From the NCBI GenBank assembly GCA_034370585.1, contig CP139758.1, forward strand, positions 23,880,001 to 23,944,000: DNA of 64,000 nucleotides. The letters run 5' to 3'. Numbering within the stretch: position 1 is the first letter of the stretch; the number at the start of each line of letters is the position of its first letter. A model generated the notes under the pieces. It was not told the origin of the DNA. It saw only the letters and a program-made list of their open reading frames with translations, and searched no databases. Both the position numbers and the translations under genes were made by a program. Shown here one piece after another: positions 25,206 through 37,438 of the stretch. This DNA comes from Fragaria x ananassa. Taxonomy: Eukaryota > Streptophyta > Magnoliopsida > Rosales > Rosaceae.

Positions 25206-25393
25206 AAATTCTTGATATTATTTGGGAAATTTTTCTAAAGACAACCATGTCGTGTGCATATAACGATACAATGAACACATTAGTTGTCACGATCCTATAC
25301 TCGCACAACAGAAGAAGAAATTAAAGTAAAATGACCATATTTGATAATATTTCATTATCACATACCTTGTTGGGATAGCCTGTAGAATATATG

Positions 25394-25911
25394 CAGAGGC
25401 GTAGCCAGGTAGGGGGCAGAATTGAACCCTCTAACATTTTAGAAAAGTTTAATTAGTCATATTGAGTATTGGATATTAATGGAATGTAACATAAATTGAC
25501 CCTTCTCCTCTTTAATATTCTTCAACATTAATGATGAAATACGAATTTGTACTAGTAAAATACTCGATCTAATTAATAGAAATCGTGTCAAGGGTTTCTT
25601 ACCTTACTAATTTAAATTCCATGTACGATTTTTTTTTCTTTACAAATAAGCTAATTAACTAGAAGCAGCACATTAATATTTACCGTGCATTGACATAATC
25701 TCTAAGAAAACAAAACGTGTTTTTCAATATTTATATATAGTGCATGTTCAATTTAAGAATCGATGTAGAACAAAAATTAAGTTTGCGTCATTGTTTGTGT
25801 CTTTTTTTTTTAACAAAATTATGTCATTACTAGAGAGTAACTGAATATGAATTTAACTTTTTAGTTAATAAAACTTGAGTCTTCTAAGTGTGAGTTCTGG
25901 CTACGCCACTG
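25394..25911. mobile_element. Non-autonomous hAT-type element (518 bp)
   Basis: Ends CAGAGGCGTAGCCAG and CTGGCTACGCCACTG are inverted repeats with one mismatch. They are flanked by AATATATG (25386-25393) and AATACATG (25912-25919), an 8-base duplication with one difference, the size made by hAT transposases. No coding capacity. Confidence 0.8.
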
Positions 25912-26205
25912 AATACATGATTTACAGTGTCTCCTAATTGCACAACGTCTTAAACTTCAATAGGTTGGGAATTGATCGTTGTTATGTGTTGGGTGATTCC
26001 ATCATATTGTACGTTAAACTAAGATATTATTTAGCAATTCTAGCCATTAGCCGTTTTGAGTCAAATTTGAGTTGAATTAGTTAAAATGTCATTTTGGCTA
26101 CCCACTTTCAGAAGATGTCTACATCAATATGTTTCATTTTTGCTAGTTATATTATTTTTTCAAATGAAGATTATTTAGTTTAAATGTATTTATATATTAC
26201 ATAAA

Positions 26206-26880
26206 GGCAAACTATCAAAAATGGTCATTAATTTTTGACTCATTAATCACTTTACTCACTCATATTTTAAAAATATCACTTAACTCGCTCATTTTTGATT
26301 TTGTCTCTCACTTAACTCACTGCCGTTAGACCTACCGTTAGGGACCGTTAACATCGAGGGTATATTTATCTAAACACCAAAAATGAATTCCAACTCAGTT
26401 TTTTTTAGGAAAAAATAAAAAATGTTTTTCCTCCTCATATTTTAATTCTAAAACATTTTTTTATATTAGAAATTCCAAATTGTTTTTTTTAAAAGCTGAA
26501 AATAATTGAATAACTTTCAAATAAGAAAAATATGCATTTCTAAGTTAATTTTTTTTTATCACGAAGAAAATAACTACAAATAATATATTTTTTCAAAATA
26601 ATTTCAGATTTTTTAAAGTCACTCTTTTTCATAGAATTTTCAAGGAAAAAAAGGGAAATGATTTAATAACTTTAGAAATAAAATAAAAAAGTTAGAAATG
26701 TATTTTATATGGTTAGACAAATATACCCTCAATTTTAACGATTCCTAACGGTAGGTTTAATAACAGTGAGTTAAGTGAGAGACGGAATCAAAAGTGAGTG
26801 AGTTAAGTGATATTTTTGAAATGTGAGTGACTAAATTGATTAATGGATCAAAAGTCAGTGACCATTTGTGATTTTTTACC
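26206..26880. mobile_element. Mutator-like MITE with long terminal inverted repeats (675 bp)
   Basis: Terminal inverted repeats of about 168 bases (26206-26373 and 26713-26880), roughly 80% identical by eye, start GGCAAACTATCAAAAATGG and GGTAAAAAATCACAAATGG. Perfect 9-base flanking duplication TTACATAAA at 26197-26205 and 26881-26889. Long inverted repeats with a 9-base duplication are the hallmark of MULEs. The AT-rich core has no genes. Confidence 0.88.
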
Positions 26881-26889
26881 TTACATAAA

Positions 26890-28620
26890 ATAACTAAAAA
26901 TGAATATATTAAAATTATAGAGAGTCTCATCTCATTCTCTATATCTAGGAACGAGATAACTAAAAATCATACTATAGAGTCATGTCACGTACTTAGAATT
27001 CTGGTGCAGTTATTAAAATATCAAAAAATACGTTCTCTAAAATAGCTAAGAAGCTAAAATAAAGAGTCTCCTAAAAATGCTCTAAAAAAACTATGAAAAT
27101 ATAAAAATAGAGGTGGAGAAAATATGGAAGAATATTACTATCTTCCTCCTAACCTTTCAATTATTTAAGAGCATATTGCCCTTTTGGGATCAAATGTATC
27201 TTTTTACCAAATGTAGACATGCACATAACACAATTCTAGGATTGATAAAACCTAAATCACCAGGTGGTTACTCATGTTTATAATTATTATTACATGATCG
27301 AGGTTGATGTCCCAAATTCCCAATTTGATTTGTCTCACACACACACATATATTGTCCAAGCTTCTAAAGGGCCCCGCCTAGTCCCCGCCTTGGTTCTACG
27401 CTGCAACAAGCCGCCTCGCTTTTCTTCCAGGCCTTTGTGTCAGGCTGTGGGCGATTAGGCGGCTGCTTAAACTCCGCCTAGCCCACCTAAACGCTGCCTT
27501 GCCCGCCTAGGCTGCTAAGCTCTCATGCTAATTTTGTTTTCTTTTTGTGGTGGGATTGTTATATTGTGGGGAGTATGAGAGTATAAGAGTTAATGGTGCT
27601 ATAAAATTAGAAGTGCATGTATATGTTTATTGTTGTTGTTGCTCACTTTTACCGAAAGTTATGCTAAATTTTAGCTATAATTTATTTTATAAACGGGTAT
27701 GACTATATTTATATTGAATAATTTAGCCATATTTGACCGTTTTCAAAGATTAAAATGCATAAAATATATATTTTTAATTAATAAATCTTAAAAAATACAA
27801 ATCGTCTAGTCCCCGCCTAATCCTTGCCTAGGCTATCCAGGCTCTAGGTTGCGGGTTACCGCCTGCCTAGCGCCTTTTAGAACATTGATACTGTCACACT
27901 GCGGAGCCAAGAGGAGAAAGAGAACCCTAGGCCGCCGCCTTGGTATTTCATCAAGATTGCTAGCCCTGCCGGCGGCACGCCTAGAGGCGGTGTCGTTGGA
28001 CGGGACAAATGGGGCTTGTCTCCATAGTTTGCTGGTCTGACCGGAGCATGGATGGGGAGCTGTGGACATCACCGTTGCGGATGCGTGGAGGTGTCGAGGA
28101 GGGAGAACGACAGTGGGTTGGCAAGATGGTGGCGTCTAGCCTTGAAGAGAAGCGCAAATGGCCAAGATGTTGGCTCACGGTGGTGGCAAGAAAGCGGTGG
28201 TTGCCTGGTGGTGATTATCTTGGAGTGTCTTTGGTGAGTTCTAATATGTCCAATTTGGATCAGTTTGATCCAATAGGGTTGTGGCTATTTCGTTTTGATC
28301 CGGGGAGGGGAGCGCGCTTTGTTGTCGATATGGGGGAGCTAATGCCAGTGGTGGCGCTAGCGTTTGATGTTGGTGGTGGAGCAGTAGGAAGGACGCAGAA
28401 GCGATGGAGGCGGTATGGCTAGTAGTATCCATGACTTTGGCTTGGGATGGTTGCTTAGGGTTGGTCTACTATGGTGGCCTAGGGTTTACTTTGGCCCACT
28501 TCTAAGTATGTAGCTAGTCTATTTACAGTAATTCCTTTTGTTAGGAACCTAAGCATTTGTGTCTAGTAAGTGAAAAGAATCTTTGTAATGAATGGTGCTA
28601 GCATGTCACGTCCTTAATTT
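26890..28620. other. Intergenic; GC-richer relic at the right side
   Basis: 27360-27520 and 27805-27880 are rich in CCGCCTAG-type runs (for example CGCCTAGTCCCCGCCT), suggesting a decayed repeat. 27890-28430 is less AT-rich and keeps an open frame of 137 codons on the plus strand with no domain I recognise. A transposon relic is more likely than a gene. Confidence 0.4.
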
Positions 28621-30600
28621 CACTACCAGAAGAAAGGCTTTAGCCGACGAAAATAAAAAAACCAGGTCGACGAATTTTTTTTCGTCGGCTATAAATAATT
28701 TTTTTCGTCGGCTATAGTCTGTGAACTTTAGCCGACGAAATTTTCAAAAGTTTAGCCGATGAAATTTTCAAAAGTTAAGCTGACAAAATTTTTAAACTTT
28801 AGCCGACGAAATTTTTAAAAGTTTAGCCGACGAAAAATATAATTTCGTCGGCTAAAGTGTCTTATATTTGCAGATTTGGACAACACCTCATCTGAAAAAA
28901 AAAACTATACGTAGAACCTTCAAACGCAAAAAAGTCGTGAAATAAGATATGACCAGAATGGTGAAATACATCTACGGTTGAAAAATCACGGTATTCTGGT
29001 AAAGTCTCGGTGCCGATAGTTGACTTACCCTTATTATTCACTATGCTGCAGATTTGACATTTAGTGTTTGATTGACTATTTTGATACCTTTCCGGAAGCG
29101 TAACGGCCCTACGAGTCAAACTCATTGCTAATGCCATGATATATGGGCCTTTTTGGCCATCCGAGTCCGTTTAGGGCTTCAAAATACAGTTTTCTTATTT
29201 CCGATTAGAGTTGACCGTTTCGATCGAGCCCTTAACGTTGTCGGATCCAGTTGAATGTTTTACCATAGACATATTTCGTCATAATGATCATATCTGACGG
29301 TCGAGTTTTGGTTTGTGAATTTTAGTCATCGGAATCACAACGTGTCTACTATTTATCGTTATTCGGGTTTATGGGGAGCCTTATCGTCGGAAGGTAAATG
29401 TCTCAAAATTTTTATATGGGCGGTTTCGTCTCATCTACGTGAGAGTTTTTCGTGTGGAAGGTTTGACCAAACTAGATAATATAGAAGGAGATATGAGCGT
29501 TTTCGTGTGATAAGTAACGATGGATTAGGGTTGACCGTTTCGATCGAGCCCTTAACGTTGTCGGATCCAGTTGAATTTTTTACTATAGACATCTTTCGTC
29601 ATAATGATCATATATGACGGTCGAATTTTGGTTTGTGAATTTTAGTCATCGAAATCACAACGTGTCTACTAATGTTGTATAACTTGTTTAGTAGGTTATA
29701 CAACTTTGTAAACCAACTCTATATAGAAAGAAAAATTATCAAAAATCTCGTGAAATAAGATGTGTTCATAATGGTGAAATACGGCTATGGTTCAAAAATC
29801 ACGTAAATCGGGTAACGTCTTGGTGCCGATAGTACCGGTCAACCCTATTTACCGTTATTATTCATTATGGGGAGCCCTATCTTCGGAAGGTAAATGTCTC
29901 AAAAATTTTATATAGGCGGTTGCGTCTCATCTACATGAGAGTTTTTCGTGTGGAAGGTTTGACCAAACTATGTAATATAGAGGGAGATACGAGCGTTTTC
30001 GTGAATTTATAGACTTTAGCCGACGAGATATTAAAAAAGTTGTCGGCCAAGGTAAAAAATTGTTTGGCGGTAAACCAAATTTGGAGGAAAATTTTCAAAT
30101 GACTTTAGTCGACAAAAATATATGAAAAGTCGTCTGCTAAAGTTGAAAAAAAATTTGGCGGCAAACCAAATTTGGGAGAAAATTTTCAAAGGACTTTAGC
30201 CGACGAGCTTCATCACTTTAGCCAACGAGTTTCATTACTTTAGCCGACGAATTTCACAGGTTTCGTCGGCTAAAGTCTGTTTCCGCCAAAAATTTTGGAA
30301 AATTTCAAACTTCCTTTTAAATTTTTAGCTTTCTCTTTAACCTACTCCCCTCAAACATCTTATCTTCTTCTTTCTCTCACCAAGAACTTCACCCAATAAC
30401 TTTTTCTTTCTCTTCCCCACCGAAACAAACGCACTCCCTCTCTCTTTCCTCTCCCTCTTCTCCTCCTCCTCTCCCTCTCCTCCCTCTTCCAACTCCTTAG
30501 ATCGATCTGGTTCCTCCACTCCCCGACTCACCACCTCCTCCTCTCCCCCATTTCCGCCTCCATTCCCCGACTCACCACCTCCTCCTCTCCCCCATTTCGA
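28621..30600 (+). mobile_element. Truncated CACTA relic (left end only)
   Basis: Starts CACTACCAGAAGAAAGG followed by TTTAGCCGACGAAA motifs, the same end as the complete CACTA element 235 bases downstream. Subterminal motifs recur at 28640-28860 and 30010-30280. Between them two blocks are each present twice: about 29210-29350 with 29525-29670, and about 29380-29500 with 29870-30000. A CT-rich tract (30330-30600) resembles the leader before the TNPA-type gene of the neighbouring element. No right end is found, and homology stops near 30600. Confidence 0.65.
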
Positions 30601-30851
30601 TTGGTGTTCGTTAAGATAACAAACTAGATCAAATTAATAGACGAACCAAATCTATCAAATATGAACCGTTCAAGTTCATAATTGATAAATCACACTTATG
30701 AATGCCTTAACAATTTTCAATATAGCTGAAAATTTGGAGAAATGATATACTCATAAATACCTATAAACTGAACGGTCAAGATGTGGATATAAGATCGAAA
30801 AATGGGATAAGCCGAAAAGTTCTCAACAAGTCCTCAACTTAAGGGTCCTTA
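30601..30851. other. Spacer between two CACTA copies
   Basis: About 250 AT-rich bases with no recognised gene. They probably continue at 40221 onward, since the downstream CACTA element was inserted between them with the duplication TTA. Confidence 0.4.
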
Positions 30852-30879
30852 TTACACTACCAGAAGAAAGGCTTTAGCC

Positions 30880-31165
30880 GACGAAAAAAAAAAAACCAGG
30901 CCGACGAAGCATTTTTTCGTCGGCTAAAGAATTTTCTTTCGTCGGCTAATATAAATTTTCGTCTGCTATGAAGTCCACTTTAGCCGACGAAATTTTATTT
31001 CGTCCGCTATTTTAAATTTTCGTCGGCTATGGTAAATTTTAGCCGACGAAATAATTTTTCGTCGGCTAAAGAATTTATTTCGTCGGCTAAAGTTCACCAA
31101 CTATGGCCGACGAAATATTTAAAAGTTTAGCCGACGAAATTCATAGTCGTCGGCTAAAGTGCTTT
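30880..31165. repeat. Left subterminal motif array of the CACTA element
   Basis: Around a dozen copies of TTTAGCCGACGAA and TTCGTCGGCTAAA in both orientations, often as facing pairs that can form hairpins. They are presumed binding sites for the element's TNPA-type protein. Confidence 0.85.
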
Positions 31166-31703
31166 ATATTTCCAGATCTGGGCAGCAGCAGCTCATTTCG
31201 AAAAAAACGGGAAAAAAAACGAGAGAAGAAAAAAGGGAAGAAAAAGTTTGGGGGTTGTCGAAATCTGTCCATAATCAGTTTGTGGAGCCATATATAGGTA
31301 CGTATATGTATATATATGTTGATTAATTGAGTTTTATTTGAGTTGATCGATTTTAATTAGTGTGATTAATTGAGTTTATTGATTTTGATTGTGATTGAGT
31401 TCATTAATTTTGAGTATGTTGGATGTATATATATATGTGTTGATCGATTTGGTTTATGATTTGAATTGATAATATATATGAATTAATTTGTTGTTAATAA
31501 ATAGTAGATATATATATATATATATGTTAATATTAATTTATAATATTATTGTGTTGATATGGTATGAAGTTGTTGATGATATATATGAGTTCATGATGAT
31601 AATTTTGTAATTAATTAGTTGTAGTACGTACGTAGAATATATACTAAATGAATTGAGATTTTATATATGGCATGAAATTTTATTAATAATTAGCTAGCAG
31701 CGT

Positions 31704-31704
<1 letters not shown>

Positions 31705-31752
<48 letters not shown>
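31705..31752. repeat. (AT)n microsatellite
   Basis: About 24 AT dinucleotides just before the predicted acceptor of the transposase gene. Confidence 0.95.
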
Positions 31753-31756
<4 letters not shown>

Positions 31757-31771
31757 TTATATTTTCAGGAT

Positions 31772-34700
31772 ATGGATAAGAGTTGGATTTCGCTTCCAAA
31801 ATGGGACAAAAGATACGGTGCAGGAGTTATGAGTTTTATAGAATATGCGCTGGATAATGCTAACGGGAATACAATTTTCTATTGCCCGTGCACGAAATGT
31901 CAGTGTCGCAGCGATATGTATCGATTTCCCATTGACAAAGTATGACAACACCTGAGGAGTAACGGGTTTTGGGAGAAGTACACATGTTGGTTATTTCACG
32001 GTGAAACAACATCAGGGGATCCGCATGATCATGGCCAATTTTCCGAGACGGGCAGTGCTAGTACATCCAACGATCCAACAACGACATTCATCAACGACAT
32101 GTTTCCTTATGAGAGCGGTGTATGTGCTCAAGGACAGTATATGCCTGACCCGGTGCAGCCCTTCCCTAGAGCTGTGAACACTGCTGGTATTGAAAAGTAC
32201 AACAAACTGCTTGCTTTCCAACAGACCCTTGTGTACCCCGGTTGTCAGAAGACCGTTCTTGAAAGTGTGATGGACGTAATGAAGATTAAAGTTGAGACAA
32301 AATCGACCGTGAAGGCTGTTGATGAGTATCTACAGTACACTGCTTCGATGCTGCCCAACGGTCATCGTCTTCCTACCACTCATCGGAAGGTCCGATGTAT
32401 CCTGAAAAATCTTGGGCTTTCTTACATCAAGATCCATGCATGCAAATATGACTGCGTTCTCTTTTGGGGTAAAGATCCAGAAGGGAATGACCTTGGTGGC
32501 CTTGACGCATGTCCGGTATGTCACACTGACAGATATAAGCTGACTCCTGCAGGCAACAGGAAACCTGTAAAGGTACTTCGGTATTTCCCTTTGACGGATA
32601 GGTTGGAGCGGTTGTACATGTCTTCACACACGGCCGAAGCGATGAGATGGCACGCTGATAGGGAATTGCATGACGAAGATACCCTTATACACCCTGCTGT
32701 CGGGGAGGCTTGGAAGCATATAGACAAGGAGTTTCCTCATTTTGCGTCAGATGTCCGAAATGTGAGGCTCGGACTCTCATCCGACTGGTTCAACCCTTTT
32801 GGCAACATGAGTCTGCAATACAGTATATGGCCGGTGGTATGACAAGTACACGCACGAGATGACAAGTACACGCATGAGATGTTCCAGATGACAAGTACAC
32901 GCACGAGATGTTCCAGATGCATGTCATGGTTGTTGGTACCATCAGTGATTTTCCTGCCCGTGGGATGTTGTCGAGCAACGTTGTTAGGGGATACAAGGCT
33001 TGTCCAGAGTGCCTTAGCGATGAGGGGAGCAGCAGTCATTGCAACAAGATATGCAGATTGGGTCACCGTGCTTTCCTTCCATATGATCACGAATGGCGGT
33101 TCGATGACAAGGCATTTGATGGGACCGTAGAACACGGTGTGCCTCCCAGAAGATGGACGGGGGAAGAAATTTTAGCGGTGCTTAATGAGTACGATTTTGG
33201 GCAGCTCAGCAATCATCCCAACATTGTGGCGGCAATACCTGAAAGACCCGACATGTACAAATTCTGGACACATAAGAGCATATTCTGGGAACTCTCATAC
33301 TGGAGTAAGTTGTTGATCAGGCACTACCTGGATGTGATGCACATAGAAAAGAATGTGTGCGACAGTGTGGTGGGCACAGTGCTGAACTTGGAGGGGAAGA
33401 CGAAAGACGGTCCTAAGACACGCATTGATCTAAAAAAATGCGGAATAACAAGACATTTGTGGTTGAAAGAAGGGAAGAAAAAAATGCCTCAAGCTCCTTA
33501 CACCGTGAAGCCTGACCAGAAGAACCTAATTTTCAGGTGGATGAGTTGTGTGAAGTATCCTTCAGGCTATGCAGGAAATATAGCCCGGTGTGTGAACTTT
33601 CGGGACAATAAGATGTACGGGTTGAAGAGTCATGACTGTCATATCCTGCTACAACGTCTCTTCCCTGTTTTCATTCGACCGTTCCTTCCCCGTCAGGTGG
33701 TGGAGCCGTTAGTAGCGTTGGGAAGATTTTTCCAGAAGTTATGCACACGGGAAGTGTCTCGATGTGACCTCCGGGAAATGCAAGATGACATCATTTATAT
33801 CATGTGTAAATTTGAAAGGATATTTCCTCCAAATTTTTTTGACATCATGCCTCACCTGATGATCCATCTTCCCGAGCAATTGTTGCTTACCGGTCCAGTA
33901 CACTACACTTGGATGTATCCCATGGAAAGGTACGTTTTTTACACCTAAATTCCTCAATATATATACATGTTCAATAATCATAATATTGTGCAACTTGATT
34001 TACAGGCAACTTGGAGACTACAAAGATTATGTGGTTAATAAATCTGCTCCTGAAGGATGTATAGCTGAAGCATATATTGCGCACGAGTGCGTCACCTACA
34101 TGAAGTTGTATTTAGGAGCGTTGAAGGAAACTCCGCAAACCATGCCGGTAGATGTACCGAAGTTCAACCTTTCCATAGTCTCTAGTGATGTTGAAGTGTT
34201 TGGAATTTTTCCAGACTCCTACAAGTTGCAACCACATGAGCTAGTCATTGCCCACTGGTGGGTATTGATTAACTGTCCAGAAGTTGAATACTGGAAAGAC
34301 ATCCATCTCAATCATCCCAACATTCAAGGTGTTCTCGAGTACCACAACAGGGAGTTCGCAGATTATTTTGGCGGTTGGGTACGTAATTTAATTTTTCTCT
34401 ACGGGTTTATGTTTATTGCATAATTATCCATATTTACAGTTGAGATGGTTGGTTGCAGATGAACCATATTCAATGTGATTGTCACCCAAATTGGTCGCAC
34501 GAACTAAGACTTCTAGCGATGAAGCCGATAGTCTCAAGGGTGTATCCAATGTGCAAGGTGAATGGCGTGCAATTTATATGCGAACAAAGAGACAGCAGAA
34601 AGAGAACACAGAATTCTGGGGTCATGGCACATGGTGGGCGGAATAGAGTTGACTATTACGGTGTTCTTGATTCAGTGGTGGAACTCGTTTACGGTGAAGG

Positions 34701-35196
34701 CATGACAGTGCACCTCTTCAAGTGTAGATGGTTTGATACTAGGCCGCAGAGCATGAAGACCGATCAGTACGGAATATTATCGGTGAACACTGCTACAAGT
34801 TCTTACGAGGATGACCCCTTCGTTTTTGCCATATCGGTAAAACAAGTGTTTTATCTTGATGACCTTGCTAAGGGTGACGCGTGGAAAGTAGTCAACCTTG
34901 TGCACCCTCGGAAAATTTATCGGGCGGCTACACTTGGAGAGGCCGAAGACGAGGAAGAGGATGTTGCGTATCAAGAGCCCAACGCAATAGGTATTCCTAA
35001 CTCCTCTACCATTCGCCTTAATAATTTTAAAGCGGGTCGTTCGGTGCGAATTCGTGATGAAGAGCCAAGGCTTGTTGATGTTGATCCAAATCAAGAAACA
35101 GACGAAGACTCTGGCGATGAGGAAATACATATATTACCAGAAATTAATTCTGACACCGAAGAAGACTCATCAGATGATTCCGATTACGAGCCTTAG
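31772..35196 (+). pseudogene. CACTA TNP2-type transposase, broken
   Basis: The transposase that would cut the element ends. It starts MDKSWISLP after an acceptor at 31768, a typical TNP2 start. Recognisable parts include the N-terminal cysteine motif CPCTKCQC, FWGKDPEGND, CPVC, RLGLSSDWFNPFGNMS and YKACPECLSDE. After these come YLDVMHIEKNVCDS (Transposase_21), GDYKDYVVNKSAPEGCIAE (DUF4218 region), NHPNIQG and, last, YGVLDSVVELVYG with FKCRWFDT (DUF4216 region) and an acidic tail. Introns are 33930-34005 and 34379-34458. Damage: TGA at 31943-31945 where the family has an arginine codon; loss of the segment between WPVV (about 32838) and YDKYTHEMFQMH, replaced by a short tandem triplication that also shifts frame; and tryptophan instead of glycine after the aspartate of the DGFNPFG motif. 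Confidence 0.92.
32838..32915 (+). repeat. Short tandem triplication at a deletion junction in the transposase gene
   Basis: TGACAAGTACACGCACGAGA is followed by two 29-base copies of the same start extended by TGTTCCAGA. It sits exactly where the conserved segment between WPVV and FQMH is missing. The 20 plus 29 extra bases are not divisible by three, so the frame changes. Confidence 0.9.
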
Positions 35197-35728
35197 TTTT
35201 AATGTATGATTCTGATTAATTTGTATAATTTTTCAAAGACTTTTTCCTTTATAGTTTACACATGTTGAATTCATATTTCAGTTATTTTATATGAATTTCG
35301 GTGATACATGATGAACAGGGTTTTTTTAATGTATGGTTTATGAATATCGTCTGTTTTTTTTCCCTGTTTTTTTACTTTAGCCGACGAAAAAAGACTTAAT
35401 TCGTCGGCCATAGATGTTTTTTTATTTGTTTTATTACACACTTTAGCCGACGTAATACACTGTCATTCGTCGGCTAAGAGAGTTTAGCCGACGAAAAAAG
35501 TCTTAATTTCGTCGGCCATAGGTTTTTTTATTTTTTTTATTACACACTTTAGCCGACGAAATACACTGTGATTCGTCGGCTAATATGGTTTTTGCCGACG
35601 AATAACCTAATATTTCGTCGGCTATAGTTATTTTTTTAATTTTTTAATTACATACTATAGCCGACGAATAAGTTAGGGTATTTGTCGGCTAAACCCTAAA
35701 ATATTTCTATTACCTACTATAGCCCTAT

Positions 35729-36515
35729 GTTCGGTGGTTATTTTGCGTAAAATTTTTATACGACTTGTTGCGTGTCATCGGTTTAAAACTTTTTTCAGTT
35801 GGAGGTCCGGCCAAAATATATAATTTAGACGGTCGAACGATCTTTTCCGTGCGTTTAGGGGTTTGACTTACGAGATTGACCGTCCGGATCGAGCCCTTAT
35901 TCTTTTCGGATCAAGTTGAATTTTTTCCCATACATGTATTTTATCATGAAGGTCAGATCTGACGGCCGGATTTGTGTTTCTCAAGTTTGATCATCACGAT
36001 CACAACATGCGTACTAATGTTGTATAACTTGTTTACCAAGTGTTATGTAAATGTTCCGTTTCAAAAACAAACTATACGTAGAACCTTCAAACGTAAAAAA
36101 TTCATGAAATAAGACATGACTAGAATGGTGAAATACGTCTACGGTTGAAAAATCACGGTATTTCGGTCATGTCTCGGTGCCGATAGTTGCGGTCAATGCA
36201 ATTTTCAATTCTTTCTCCCTATGGGTAGCCCCGGGTTCGGTGGTTATTTTGCGTAAAATTTTTATACGACTTGTTGCGTGTCATCGGTTTAAAACTATTT
36301 TCAGTTGGAGGTCCGGCCAAAATATATAATTTAGACGGTCCAACGACCTTTTCCGTGCGTTTAGGGGTTTGACTTACGAGATTGACCGTCCGGATCGAGC
36401 TCTTATTCTTTTCGGATCAAGTTGAATTTTTTCTCATACATGTATTTTATCATAAGGTCAGATCTGATGGCCGGATTTGTGTTTCTCAAGTTTGATCATC
36501 ACGATCACAACATGC
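35729..36515. repeat. Direct repeat of about 280 bases between the two CACTA genes
   Basis: Two near-identical copies at about 35729-36009 and 36236-36515, both starting TTCGGTGGTTATTTTGCG and ending at CACAACATGC. They differ by scattered substitutions and a one-base indel. Confidence 0.88.
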
Positions 36516-36529
36516 CAAATGTATAAAGG

Positions 36530-36770
36530 TTTAGCCGACGAATTTCAAATGTTTAGCCGACGAATTTCAAAGGTTTAGCCGACGAATTTCAAAGGTTTAG
36601 CCGACGAATTTCAAAGGTTTAGCCAACGAGTTGCAAAGGTTTAGCCGACGAATTTCAAAGTTTTAGCCGACGAGTTTATAAGGTTTAGCCGACGAATTTC
36701 TGTATAGCTGACGAAATTTTAATCTTTAGCCGACGAACAAATTATTTCGTCGGCTAAAGTTTTCGGGTTT
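36530..36770. repeat. Internal cluster of GCCGACGAA motifs before the TNPA-type gene
   Basis: About eight tandem units of AGGTTTAGCCGACGAATTTC spaced by roughly 20 bases, mostly in the same orientation, then a facing pair at 36726-36762. It lies just upstream of the CT-rich leader of gene 2, so it may be a self-regulatory site; that is inference. Confidence 0.8.
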
Positions 36771-36773
36771 TAA

Positions 36774-36975
36774 TTGCGAAACCCTAGCCTCCTCCCCCAT
36801 TTCCGCAGTTTTTCCCTCCTCCCTCCTCCCTCCTCCCTCCTCCCTCCTCCCTCCCGGTCTCCTCCCTCCTCCCTCCCTCTCCTGTCGCCGCCTCCTCCCT
36901 CCTCCCTGCCTCCCCGTCTCCTCCCTCCCTCCTCCCTGCCCTCCGCCCTCCTCCCTGCCTCCCGCCCTATTCTCA
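36774..36975 (+). repeat. CCTCCCTCCT-rich tract, probable leader of the TNPA-type gene
   Basis: Low-complexity CTCCCTCC repeats following AACCCTAGCC. A comparable CT-rich leader is seen in the relic at 30330-30600. Open frames here are low-complexity artefacts. Confidence 0.6.
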
Positions 36976-37438
36976 GGTTCGGTGCTTAATTTTGTTGTTG
37001 TTGCTTAATTTTGTTGTTGTTGATATATTGGTGCTTAATTTTGTTGTTGTTGATAAATTGATGCTCATTGTTATCGTTTGGTTTAATTTGTCTTAATTAA
37101 ATTTATGTTAATTTAATTTATGTTAATTTAATTTGTGTTAATTTAATTTGTGTTAATTTAATTATGTGTTAATTTAATTATGTTAGTTTATGTGTTTATT
37201 TTTGAATATATGTGTTAATTTATTTTTGATTTCGAATTTAGTTTTATGATATGTTAGTTAATTTATGATGATGTTGATATATATAAGATTGTTATGTAAG
37301 TAAAATATATATATATATCTATATATATATATATTGGTATGTGTCTATATATTGAATAAGTATAATTTTAAACATGTATAATTTTTTATAAAATAAAGAC
37401 AAAATAATCTAAAGCCTTAGATTAATATTTTAAATAGG

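Noticed and set aside
32012..32996. Minus-strand frames of 60-130 codons opposite the transposase gene
   Set aside because: Antisense shadows of the TNP2 coding region.
36774..36989. Serine/proline/leucine frame
   Set aside because: Simple CCTCCCTCC repeat; low complexity leader, not a gene.
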